DNA of 64,000 nt from UBA8199 sp964507045 (lineage in GTDB: Bacteria; Verrucomicrobiota; Verrucomicrobiia; Limisphaerales; UBA8199): positions 1-64,000 of the forward strand of contig CAZDOO010000006.1 of the NCBI GenBank assembly GCA_964507045.1, read 5' to 3'. Position 1 is the stretch's first letter; each line of letters opens with the position of its first letter. The notes beneath the pieces were generated by a model, which was not told the DNA's origin, did no database searches, and worked only from the letters and a program-made list of their open reading frames with translations. The translations under genes were made by a program, and so were the position numbers. Below are positions 1 through 7,074 of the stretch, in pieces.

Positions 1-80
1 CTTGCTCCACCATCTTTTCCCCTCCCGGGTAACAATCTTTTTGAGGCAAAACGCACGGGCGCTGCCCCGGGCGCTGCCCC

Positions 81-108
81 TTGACACCCCCCCGCCGCCT
101 GCTAGAGT
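81..108 (+). promoter_or_regulatory. Putative sigma-70 promoter of the BMC operon
   Basis: A perfect TTGACA -35 box (81-86) is followed after 16 bases by TAGAGT (103-108), a good -10 box. It lies about 115 bases upstream of the first BMC-operon gene, on the same strand. The rest of 1-222 shows no convincing gene. No operator or regulator gene is visible next to it, so the inducer is unknown. Confidence 0.55.
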
Positions 109-222
109 TGCCCGCGTGAGTGAACCCAAGAGCGAACTCGCAGCGGCGGCTCGGCAGAGCGCCGCTGTTGGGAGTGGACGAAGCCGGTGGCGCTCTGCCG
201 AAACGCCGCCCCGCTCAAGCGT

Positions 223-1518
223 GTGAAGAACCTCAAGATTGCCATCGGCGCGGATCACGGCGGATTCGAGCTCAAGAACCAGCTTCTCGGATGGCTGCGC
301 GAGAGGGGTTGCGCGGTGCAGGATTGCGGCACGCACAGCAAGGACGCGGTGGATTACCCGCGCATCGCCTACACGGTGGCGCGCCTGGTGGCCGGCGGGC
401 AGTGTGACCGCGGCATCATGATTGACGGCGCGGGCATCGGCTCGGCCATGACCGCCAACAAAGTGCCCGGCGTGCGCGCGGCGGCCTGCTACAGCGTCGC
501 CCTGGCCAAAAACAGCCGCGAGCACAACGACGCCAACGTGCTAACACTGGGCGCGGGCCAGACCAGTTTCGAGCAGGCGACGCCGATCGTGGAGACCTTT
601 CTGGCGGCTGAATGCGTGGAGGAACGGCACCGCAAACGGGTGCAGCTTATCAACGCCGTTCAGGAAGGCCCCATCGAAGTCGGGCCGCACCAGGCCACCC
701 TGCTGGCCGGCGCCGGCGAGCCCCGCCCGGTCCCCGCGCAGCCGGATGTGGAGAAGATCGCCCGGCGCGTCCAGGACCTGCTGGCCGCCCAGGGCGCGCC
801 TGTTGCGGCGCCACCCGGCCCGCCGCCGCTGAACATCCCGCAGCTCATTGACCACACCATCCTGCGGCCCGATACCACCCGGACGGACATCGAGCAGCTC
901 TGCCGCGAGGCCCGCCAGTACAAGTTCTACTCGGTCTGCGTGAACCCGACCTGGGTCTCGCTCGCCCGCCGGCTCCTCGACGGCTCGGGCGTGAAGGTCT
1001 GTTGCGTGGTCGGCTTCCCGCTCGGCGCCCAGCCGCCGGAGACCAAGGCGATGGAAGCCCGCGCGGCCATCCGGCAGGGCGCCAGGGAGATTGACATGGT
1101 CATCAACGTCGGGGCGCTTAAGAGCAACGATGACGCCCTGGTGCTGCGCGACATCCGCTCGGTCGTCGAGGCCTGCCGCGACGGCAGCGCCCGGTGCAAG
1201 GTGATCCTCGAAACCTCGCTCCTCACCAACGAGGAGAAGGCGCGCGCCTGCGAAATCGCCATCACGGCCCGCGCCGACTTTGTGAAAACTTCAACCGGCT
1301 TCAGCACCGGCGGGGCGACGGTGGAAGACGTGGCGCTGATGAGCCGGATGGTGCGCGAGAAGGGCCTTGGGGTGAAGGCCTCCGGGGGCGTCCGCTCGCT
1401 GGCCGATTTGCGCCGCATGGTGCAAGCCGGCGCGACGCGCATCGGCACCAGCAGCGGCATCAAAATCCTCAAGGAAGCCGCCGGCCAGGAAGTCGGCTCC
1501 GGCGCAGACAAATACTAG
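223..1518 (+). CDS. RpiB-like / deoxyribose-phosphate aldolase (DeoC) fusion, BMC lumen enzyme
   Basis: 431-residue two-domain protein. Residues 1-140 are RpiB/LacAB-like (GADHGG near the N-terminus, SREHNDANVL later). Residues 206-420 are class I DeoC, with the Schiff-base lysine in FVKTSTGF (about K355), the second lysine in GVKASGGVR (about K385) and the aspartate in EIDMVINVG (about D291). DeoC cleaves 2-deoxyribose-5-phosphate to acetaldehyde and glyceraldehyde-3-phosphate; RpiB enzymes interconvert pentose-5-phosphates. The linker (about 150-205) is rich in Pro, Ala and Gly and holds a short amphipathic helix, PDVEKIARRVQDLLAA, that resembles a BMC encapsulation peptide. Oddly, the RpiB catalytic cysteine motif (CGTGIG in typical RpiB) reads DGAGIG, so Cys is replaced by Asp at about residue 68. 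The GTG at 223 was chosen because the domain starts there; an in-frame GTG at 187 is also possible. First gene of the shell operon. Confidence 0.9.
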   Translation: MKNLKIAIGADHGGFELKNQLLGWLRERGCAVQDCGTHSKDAVDYPRIAYTVARLVAGGQCDRGIMIDGAGIGSAMTANKVPGVRAAACYSVALAKNSREHNDANVLTLGAGQTSFEQATPIVETFLAAECVEERHRKRVQLINAVQEGPIEVGPHQATLLAGAGEPRPVPAQPDVEKIARRVQDLLAAQGAPVAAPPGPPPLNIPQLIDHTILRPDTTRTDIEQLCREARQYKFYSVCVNPTWVSLARRLLDGSGVKVCCVVGFPLGAQPPETKAMEARAAIRQGAREIDMVINVGALKSNDDALVLRDIRSVVEACRDGSARCKVILETSLLTNEEKARACEIAITARADFVKTSTGFSTGGATVEDVALMSRMVREKGLGVKASGGVRSLADLRRMVQAGATRIGTSSGIKILKEAAGQEVGSGADKY

Positions 1519-1536
1519 GCACGAAAGGACACTATC

Positions 1537-2172
1537 ATGGCAGACTTGCGTTCATATATATTCCTCGACAGCCTCCAACCGCAGGTGGCGTCGTTCTTTG
1601 CGACTGTCTCGCAGGGCTTCCTGCCCATTGCCGGCCAGGCCTCCCTGTTCGTCGAGATCTCCCCCGGCATGGAGATCAACACCGTGACCGACGTGGCGCT
1701 CAAAACCACGAAGGTCACACCCGGCATGCAGATCATCGAGCGCCTCTACGGCATGCTCGAAATCCATTCCGAATCGCAGGCCGACGTCCGCTCCGCCGGC
1801 GCGGCCATCCTGGACGCGCTCGGGCTGAAAGAGGAAGACCGCTACAAGCCCGTCATCTACAGCAGCAGCACCATCCGCCAGATTGACGACCACCATACGA
1901 TGCTCATCAATCGCACCCGGCACGGCAACATGATCCTGCCCGGCCAGAGCCTCTTCACCATGGAAGTTGCCCCGGCCGCTTACGCCGCCTTCGCCGCCAA
2001 TGAGGCCGAAAAGACCGCCGCGATCAACATCCTGGAAATTCGCGCCTTCGGCAGCTTCGGCCGCCTTTACCTCGGCGGCGAGGAACAGGATATTGACGTG
2101 GCCTCGAAGGCCGCCGAAGCCGCCATCAACAGCCTTACCGGCCGCGCGATGAAAGGCGGCGGCGGCGCTTGA
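1537..2172 (+). CDS. Tandem-domain BMC-T shell protein, circularly permuted type
   Basis: 211-residue microcompartment shell protein with two BMC domains, expected to form a pseudohexameric trimer tile. The cores lie at about 35-98 (SLFVEISPG onward) and 140-205 (SLFTMEVAP onward). Each core is preceded by about 34 residues that would fold as the elements normally found at the C-terminus of a BMC domain. EutS, PduU and CsoS1D have this arrangement, so both domains look circularly permuted. Such double-permuted trimers can stack and form gated pores for larger metabolites; that role is inferred here. The start is well supported by AAAGGA at 1524-1529, seven bases before ATG. It follows the fusion enzyme by 18 bases and precedes BMC-H in one operon. 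Confidence 0.88.
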   Translation: MADLRSYIFLDSLQPQVASFFATVSQGFLPIAGQASLFVEISPGMEINTVTDVALKTTKVTPGMQIIERLYGMLEIHSESQADVRSAGAAILDALGLKEEDRYKPVIYSSSTIRQIDDHHTMLINRTRHGNMILPGQSLFTMEVAPAAYAAFAANEAEKTAAINILEIRAFGSFGRLYLGGEEQDIDVASKAAEAAINSLTGRAMKGGGGA

Positions 2173-2226
2173 TCCCCTTTGAACTGATCACAACTCATAA
2201 CATAAACAACGTAAGGAGACACATAT

Positions 2227-2523
2227 ATGGCAGAAGCATTAGGCTTGCTGGAAACACGGTCCTTCGCCGCCATGGTGGAAGGCGCGGATGCAATGGTCAA
2301 AGCCGCCAAGGTTGACCTCGTCAGCTTCGAGAAGACCGGCGGGGGCTACGTCACCGCCGTCATCCGTGGCGATGTCGCCGCCGTCAAGGCCGCGACGGAC
2401 GCCGGCCGCCTCGCCGCCAGCCGCGTCGGCGAAATGGTCGCCGTCCATGTCATCCCTCGCCCGCACACGAACGTGGACGAGGTGCTGCCGCTGGGCCGCG
2501 GAGCCAAGGCGGCCAAGAAGTAA
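2227..2523 (+). CDS. BMC-H hexameric shell protein (PduA/CcmK type)
   Basis: 98-residue single BMC-domain protein starting with ALGLLETRSFAAMVEGADAM and carrying the pore-loop region FEKTGGGYV where PduA has KIGSG. Hexamers of this class tile the facets of the polyhedral shell. This is the only BMC-H gene in the window, so it should be the most abundant shell subunit. An excellent Shine-Dalgarno sequence, AAGGAG at 2213-2218, lies eight bases before the ATG and is the best in the operon, which fits high expression. The C-terminal tail is short and basic. A stem-loop follows directly (2538-2579). Confidence 0.95.
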   Translation: MAEALGLLETRSFAAMVEGADAMVKAAKVDLVSFEKTGGGYVTAVIRGDVAAVKAATDAGRLAASRVGEMVAVHVIPRPHTNVDEVLPLGRGAKAAKK

Positions 2524-2537
2524 CCGCCAGCTTCCCT

Positions 2538-2579
2538 GTTGCGTAATGCGTGTTCCGTTTCTGACACGCAACACGCAAC
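2538..2579 (+). promoter_or_regulatory. Stem-loop between BMC-H and BMC-P genes
   Basis: Two 16-base arms (2538-2553 and 2564-2579) pair at 14 of 16 positions around a 10-base loop. The arms are made of repeated GTTGCGT/ACGCAAC words. No U-tract follows and the operon continues, so it looks less like a terminator than an RNA-processing or stability hairpin that could raise BMC-H transcript over downstream genes. That role is inference. Confidence 0.6.
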
Positions 2580-2600
2580 ACGCACCAGCGCCTTGAAATT

Positions 2601-2891
2601 ATGACTCTTGGGAAAGTAGTCGGCACGGTCGTTGCCACCCGCAAAGAGGCCACCTTGGACGGCCTGAAGTTCATGGTCGTCAAAACCGTGGATACTGAAG
2701 GCAAGGAGACCGGCGGCCATGTTGTCGCGGCGGACGCGGTGGGGGTCGGCCCCGGTGAGTTGGTCCTGATCGCGGCCGGCAGTTCCGCCCGCCAGACCCT
2801 CGCGACCCAGAATCGCCCCTGCGACGCCGTCATCATGGCCATCGTGGATAGCTGGGAAATCGGCGGCGTGGACAAATACAAGAAGGAGTAG
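2601..2891 (+). CDS. BMC-P pentameric vertex protein (EutN/CcmL family), copy 1
   Basis: 96-residue EutN/CcmL-family protein. It opens with the typical LGKVVGTVVATRK strand and ends with the AVIMAIVDSWEI strand, with GPGELVLIAAGSSARQ in between. Pentamers of this family cap the twelve vertices of the BMC shell. It is the first of three paralogues in the operon (the others start at 4960 and 5229), as in shells such as that of Haliangium ochraceum that carry three BMC-P types. No clear Shine-Dalgarno is seen, and a hairpin lies just upstream, so its translation may be weaker than that of BMC-H, in keeping with the low copy number of vertex proteins. Confidence 0.93.
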   Translation: MTLGKVVGTVVATRKEATLDGLKFMVVKTVDTEGKETGGHVVAADAVGVGPGELVLIAAGSSARQTLATQNRPCDAVIMAIVDSWEIGGVDKYKKE

Positions 2892-2906
2892 GCGTGCCCG
2901 TTCATC

Positions 2907-4346
2907 ATGTCCGGCCTTAGCGACCAGGAAATCGAGGCCATTGCCCGGCACATCGTCGCCGATCTGACTGGCGGCGGCGCGGCTCGCGCCGACCGCCCGG
3001 CGGGACCTTCGCTGGCCGGCGAACTGGGCGTCTTTGACGGCGTTGAACAGGCGGTGCGCGCCGCCCGGGATGCTTTCGTCCAGTTGGATGACTTGGGCCT
3101 GCAGAAGCGCAACGCCATCATTGCCGCCATGCGCGACGCGATGCGCGAGCACGGCGACGCGCTGGCCCGCGAAGCTCACGAGGAAACGGGGCTGGGCCGT
3201 TACGAAGACAAGGTCATCAAGAACCAGCTTGTCACCGAGAAGACCCTCGGCACGGAAGACCTGCAGCCGCACGCCGTCACCGGCGATCACGGCCTCAACC
3301 TCACCGAGCCCGCCCCCTACGGCGTCATCGCCGCCATCACGCCAACGACCAACCCGACCTCCACCATCATCAACAACGCCATCGGGATGATCGCGGCGGG
3401 CAATGCCGTCGTCTTCAACGTCCACCCCAATGCGCGGCGCGTCTCCTGCCACAACGTCGCGCTGCTCAACAAAGCGATTCTCGCCGCCGGCGGGCCGCGC
3501 AACCTCATCACCTGCATCGCCAACCCGACCGTCGAGAGCGCGCAGGCGCTGATGAGGCATCCCGGCATCCGCCTCGTGGTCGTTACCGGCGGCGGCGGCG
3601 TGGTCAAGGCGGCGATGGAATCGGGCAAACGCGCCATCTGCGCCGGGCCGGGCAACCCGCCGGTTGTGGTAGACGAAACGGCCAACATTGACAAAGCGGC
3701 GCGGGACATCGTCTTCGGCGCCTCCTTCGACAACAACATCATCTGCGCTGATGAGAAGGAATGCCTGGTCGTCTCGAGCGTGGCCGACAAGCTCATCCAG
3801 GGCATGATTTACAACGGCGCGGCGCTCGTCTGGAAGGACCAGGTGCCGGCGCTGGAGAAGGTCATCTTCAAGAAGACCAACGGCCCGCGCAAGGAAGCCG
3901 AGATTAACCGCTCGCTTATCGGCAAGAATGCCAGCGTCATCCTCCAGAAGGCCGGCATTGCCTGCGACGATTCGGTGCGGCTGGGCATCGTCGAGGTGGA
4001 CCATGACCACCCACTGCTCTGGACTGAGCAGATGATGCCGATTCTGCCCGTCACGCGCGTGCGCGACGCCGATGAGGGCATTGACCTGGCCATCGCGCTG
4101 GAACACCCGCGCTGCCACACTTTTGTGATGCATTCCGACAACCTGTCGAACCTCAGCCGCATGGCGCGCGAGTGCAACGCCAGCATCTTCGTCAAGAACG
4201 GCCCCTCCCAGGCCGGCTTGGGCTGGAAGGGCGAAGGGCATACTTCGTTTACCATTGCCAGCCCGACTGGCGAAGGCATGACCAGCCCCCGCAGTTTCTC
4301 GCGCTGGCGCCGCTGCACGCTGGTCGGCGCCTTCAGGATCGTCTGA
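2907..4346 (+). CDS. CoA-acylating aldehyde dehydrogenase, BMC type (PduP/EutE-like)
   Basis: 479-residue aldehyde dehydrogenase that should oxidise the aldehyde made in the lumen to acyl-CoA with NAD+ and CoA. The N-terminus, LSDQEIEAIARHIVADL, is a typical amphipathic encapsulation peptide, separated from the catalytic core by a Gly/Ala/Pro-rich stretch. The core has ITPTTNPTSTIINNAIGM for cofactor binding and the catalytic cysteine in NNIICADEKE, matching PduP/EutE. If DeoC acts on deoxyribose-5-phosphate, the substrate would be acetaldehyde. It overlaps the next BMC-T gene by one base (TGATG), which suggests translational coupling. No PduL, Pta or AckA homologue is present in the window to regenerate CoA. 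Confidence 0.93.
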   Translation: MSGLSDQEIEAIARHIVADLTGGGAARADRPAGPSLAGELGVFDGVEQAVRAARDAFVQLDDLGLQKRNAIIAAMRDAMREHGDALAREAHEETGLGRYEDKVIKNQLVTEKTLGTEDLQPHAVTGDHGLNLTEPAPYGVIAAITPTTNPTSTIINNAIGMIAAGNAVVFNVHPNARRVSCHNVALLNKAILAAGGPRNLITCIANPTVESAQALMRHPGIRLVVVTGGGGVVKAAMESGKRAICAGPGNPPVVVDETANIDKAARDIVFGASFDNNIICADEKECLVVSSVADKLIQGMIYNGAALVWKDQVPALEKVIFKKTNGPRKEAEINRSLIGKNASVILQKAGIACDDSVRLGIVEVDHDHPLLWTEQMMPILPVTRVRDADEGIDLAIALEHPRCHTFVMHSDNLSNLSRMARECNASIFVKNGPSQAGLGWKGEGHTSFTIASPTGEGMTSPRSFSRWRRCTLVGAFRIV

Positions 4347-4960
4347 TGAGGAAATATCCCGCCATCGCGGTCATCGAGTTTAGCAGCATCGCCGACGGCA
4401 TTTATTGCACCGACGCGCTGCTGAAGAAGGCGCCGATCGCCATGCTCAAGGCCGGCACCGTCAGCCACGGCCGTTACCTCATCATCATTGGCGGCTCGAC
4501 CGCCTCGGTCGAGGAATCCCTTAATGCAGCGATCGAGGTCGGCCGGGCCACCCGGCTGGACCACGCCTTCCTGCCTGACATTCACGACCAGGTGCACGAT
4601 GCCGTCCTCGGCCAGCGCCAACCCGTCATCCAGGACGCGGTGGCGATCCTCGAAACCGACACCGTGGCTGCTAACGTCCGCGCCGCCGAGCTGGCGCTCA
4701 AGGGCACCGGGGTGCGGTTGACCGAGTTGCGCCTTGCCGAATACGAGATGTCCGGCAAGGCAATCAGCTTCTTCAACGGCGAGTTGTACGAGGTCCAGGC
4801 TGCCATGGCGCTGGCCGCCGATTTCCTGCGTGGCCGGAAGGAATACGTCCAGCACCGCATCATCGCCCGGCCGCACGAAGCGTTAACGCAGCAGCTCGGC
4901 AGCGGCACCCGGTTCACCGGAGCCCAACCGGTCGGGCTCGAAGGCGAGGAGGTTTCCTGA
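4346..4960 (+). CDS. Tandem-domain BMC-T shell protein, non-permuted type
   Basis: 204-residue protein with two canonical BMC domains in tandem. Domain 1 is about residues 5-75 (SIADGIYCTDALLKKAP, then GRYLIIIGGSTASVEESL). Domain 2 is about 95-175 (AILETDTVAANVRAAELAL, then ISFFNGELYEVQAAMALA). The layout resembles the single-layer BMC-T of Haliangium ochraceum or PduT. It is a different type from the permuted BMC-T at 1537. No cysteine cluster for an Fe-S centre is evident. The ATG overlaps the stop of the dehydrogenase gene, and the stop overlaps the next ATG. Confidence 0.88.
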   Translation: MRKYPAIAVIEFSSIADGIYCTDALLKKAPIAMLKAGTVSHGRYLIIIGGSTASVEESLNAAIEVGRATRLDHAFLPDIHDQVHDAVLGQRQPVIQDAVAILETDTVAANVRAAELALKGTGVRLTELRLAEYEMSGKAISFFNGELYEVQAAMALAADFLRGRKEYVQHRIIARPHEALTQQLGSGTRFTGAQPVGLEGEEVS

Positions 4961-5232
4961 TGCTGCTCGGCAAGGTCATCGGCACGCTCACTCCGTGCGT
5001 CGTCTATCAGGGCCTCGAAGGCGTCCCCCTGCTCTGGGTCCAGCCCCTCGATAAGCAGGGCGGCCCCAAAGGCGAGCCGCTCGTCGCCTGCGACTCCACC
5101 CGCGCCGCCGGCCCCGGCGAACTCATTTACTACGAAGGCGGGCGCGAAGCCGCGATGGCGCTCGACCCGTGGTTTGTCCCCGTGGACCACACCATCATCG
5201 GCATCGTGGACGACCTCCATATCCCGTCATGA
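4960..5232 (+). CDS. BMC-P pentameric vertex protein, copy 2
   Basis: 90-residue EutN/CcmL-family protein (MLLGKVIGTLTPCVVYQGL at the start, HTIIGIVDDLHI at the end). Its start overlaps the preceding stop by one base, and GAGGAGG at 4946-4952 is a strong ribosome-binding site. It differs clearly from the other two BMC-P copies, with a wider insertion of charged and aromatic residues (YYEGGREAAMALDPWFVPV) where they have a short SSARQ turn. It may therefore form pentamers with different neighbours. Part of the shell operon. Confidence 0.9.
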   Translation: MLLGKVIGTLTPCVVYQGLEGVPLLWVQPLDKQGGPKGEPLVACDSTRAAGPGELIYYEGGREAAMALDPWFVPVDHTIIGIVDDLHIPS

Positions 5233-5501
5233 TCATCGGCACCGTCAAGGGGGACATCGTCTCGACCATTCACCACCCGTTCTGCACCGGCAAGAAGCTG
5301 CTGGTGGTGGAGAAGGAAGACCCGTCCGGCAGGCCCGGCGGCTACCTCATCGCCATCGATGGCGGCGTCAGTGCCGGCGTCGGTGAGCGCGTGCTGGTCA
5401 TTGACGAAGGCAGCTCCGCCCGCCAGATCGTCGGCGATGCCGACGCGCCGGTCCGCTCGATCATCGTTGGGATCATCGACCGGGTTGACACCGAAACTTA
5501 G
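5229..5501 (+). CDS. BMC-P pentameric vertex protein, copy 3
   Basis: 90-residue EutN/CcmL-family protein (MIIGTVKGDIVSTIHHP start; RSIIVGIIDRVDTE end; LVIDEGSSARQIVGDADAPV in between). The start codon overlaps the preceding stop in an ATGA arrangement, so translation is probably coupled. It is the last gene of the BMC operon. The 106 bases that follow, up to the convergent MFS gene, hold only a weak GAGAC/GTCTC inverted repeat (near 5537-5557) and no clear terminator. Confidence 0.9.
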   Translation: MIIGTVKGDIVSTIHHPFCTGKKLLVVEKEDPSGRPGGYLIAIDGGVSAGVGERVLVIDEGSSARQIVGDADAPVRSIIVGIIDRVDTET

Positions 5502-5607
5502 CTGTCGTCCCCGGGCCGAAACGCGCACATTTGCCGAGACCGCCTTGGGCCGTCTCACTGCCACTTTCCACACGGGGATCAATCTGTGGCAGCGATGACA
5601 CCACACC

Positions 5608-7047
5608 TCAATCCACTAATTCGCGCTCGATCACTTCGAGCGTCTTGCCTTTGGTCTCGGGCAGCTTGGCGCGCACGTAGAAGAATCCGAAGAGGCAGAT
5701 GCCGGCGTAGAGCCAGAAAGTGCCGGCCGCGCCGAGCTTCGAGTTGAGCCAGGGAAATGAGAAGGTCAGGGAGAAGCAGCCGGTCCACAGGGTGAACACC
5801 GCCACGGACATCGCCGCACCGCGGATGCGGTTGGGGAAGATTTCCGAGAGCACCACCCAGACCACCGGCGCCAGGGTGCAGGCATAGCAACCGATCGCGG
5901 CCACCACCAGGATGACCATGGGCACACCCTTCAGCCCGGCTAACTGGCTGGCCCCCAGCAGCAGGTAGATGATGGTCAGGCCCACCCAGCCCGCCAGCAT
6001 GAGAAAACGGCGCCCCACCCGGTCCACGGTGAACATCGCCACAAAGGTAAATGACAGGTTCGCCAGCCCAATGATGACAATGTTAAGCAGGATGTCCGAA
6101 ACCTGATAACCGGCGGCCGCAAATACATCCTTCGCGTAATAGAAGATGACGTTGATGCCGCACCATTGCTGCAGGAAAGCCAGGGCTGCGCCGAATAACA
6201 AAATGGTTCGCATCCGCGGGGCGAGGACCAGCTCGCGGAAGTTTACGCGGACTTCGTTGGCCAGGGTGGCCTTGATCTCGGCCAGCGCGGCGGCGGCATA
6301 GGCCTTCCCGCCGATGCGCTCTAACACGGCCTGAGCTTTGGCGTCCTGGCGGTTTCGGGCCAGCCAGCGCGGGCTTTCCGGCACGAAGAACAGACCTATT
6401 AAAAACAGCACCGACGGAACCGCCGTTGCGGCGAACATCCAGCGCCAACCGTGCTGCCCGTTCCACGAGTTCAGGATCTGCTCGGCCGTCGCCCCGGCTG
6501 GTGTGGGCTGGGCGATAAGCCAGTTGGCCAGTTGCGCCACAAGGATGCCAATCACAATGGTCAATTGGTTCACCGAGACCAGCTTGCCGCGCGTCGCTGC
6601 GGGCGCGATCTCGGCGATATACATGGGCGACAAGTTCGAGGCGAGGCCGATGGCCACTCCGCCGATGATGCGCCAGCTAACGAAGATCTGGTAAGACGCG
6701 GCGAGCCCGGTCCCGATGGAGGACACAGTGAACAAGAGAGCGGATAGGAGCAGCAACCGCTTGCGCCCGAGACGGTCACTCAGACCGCCGGAGACCAGCG
6801 CCCCCAGGAGACACCCGACCAGCGCGCAGCTCTTCGCCCAACCCACTTCAGAGGCGGAGACCAGGTGGAAATACTTTTCATAGAACAAGTCCGCCCCGCT
6901 GATCACCACCCAGTCGTAGCCGAAAAGCAGTCCGCCCAAAGCCGCCACCAGCGAGATGCACCAGATGTAAGCCAGGTTGCAGCGGACGCCGCCGGGAGCA
7001 ACCTCGGCGGTTGCCTGAGAGTTCGTAGCCATTTTCATATCTTGCAT
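5608..7047 (-). CDS. MFS sugar-porter family transporter (XylE/GalP-like)
   Basis: 479-residue major facilitator protein with about twelve membrane segments. It carries sugar-porter signatures: LFGYDWVVISGA in the first helix, GGLSDRLGRKRLL in the loop between helices 2 and 3, PESPRWL before the central loop, and PETKGKTLE at the C-terminus. It should import a monosaccharide by proton symport or facilitated diffusion; the substrate cannot be read from sequence. It is transcribed toward the BMC operon and lies 27 bases downstream of the UroD-like gene on the same strand, so those two are probably co-transcribed. Whether it feeds the BMC is only a possibility from proximity. Confidence 0.9.
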   Translation of the reverse strand: MQDMKMATNSQATAEVAPGGVRCNLAYIWCISLVAALGGLLFGYDWVVISGADLFYEKYFHLVSASEVGWAKSCALVGCLLGALVSGGLSDRLGRKRLLLLSALLFTVSSIGTGLAASYQIFVSWRIIGGVAIGLASNLSPMYIAEIAPAATRGKLVSVNQLTIVIGILVAQLANWLIAQPTPAGATAEQILNSWNGQHGWRWMFAATAVPSVLFLIGLFFVPESPRWLARNRQDAKAQAVLERIGGKAYAAAALAEIKATLANEVRVNFRELVLAPRMRTILLFGAALAFLQQWCGINVIFYYAKDVFAAAGYQVSDILLNIVIIGLANLSFTFVAMFTVDRVGRRFLMLAGWVGLTIIYLLLGASQLAGLKGVPMVILVVAAIGCYACTLAPVVWVVLSEIFPNRIRGAAMSVAVFTLWTGCFSLTFSFPWLNSKLGAAGTFWLYAGICLFGFFYVRAKLPETKGKTLEVIERELVD

Positions 7048-7074
7048 GTTCTGGTGGAGAATTGCCGCCCTGCC

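Noticed and set aside
2..226. 74-codon frame at the left edge
   Set aside because: It overlaps the promoter and start of the RpiB-DeoC gene and its translation is Pro/Arg/Ala-rich with no domain.
2346..4241. 631-codon open frame on the minus strand across the BMC-H, BMC-P and dehydrogenase genes
   Set aside because: It is antisense to clear shell and dehydrogenase genes. Its translation is rich in Asp, Gly and His with no domain, and high GC explains the lack of stops.
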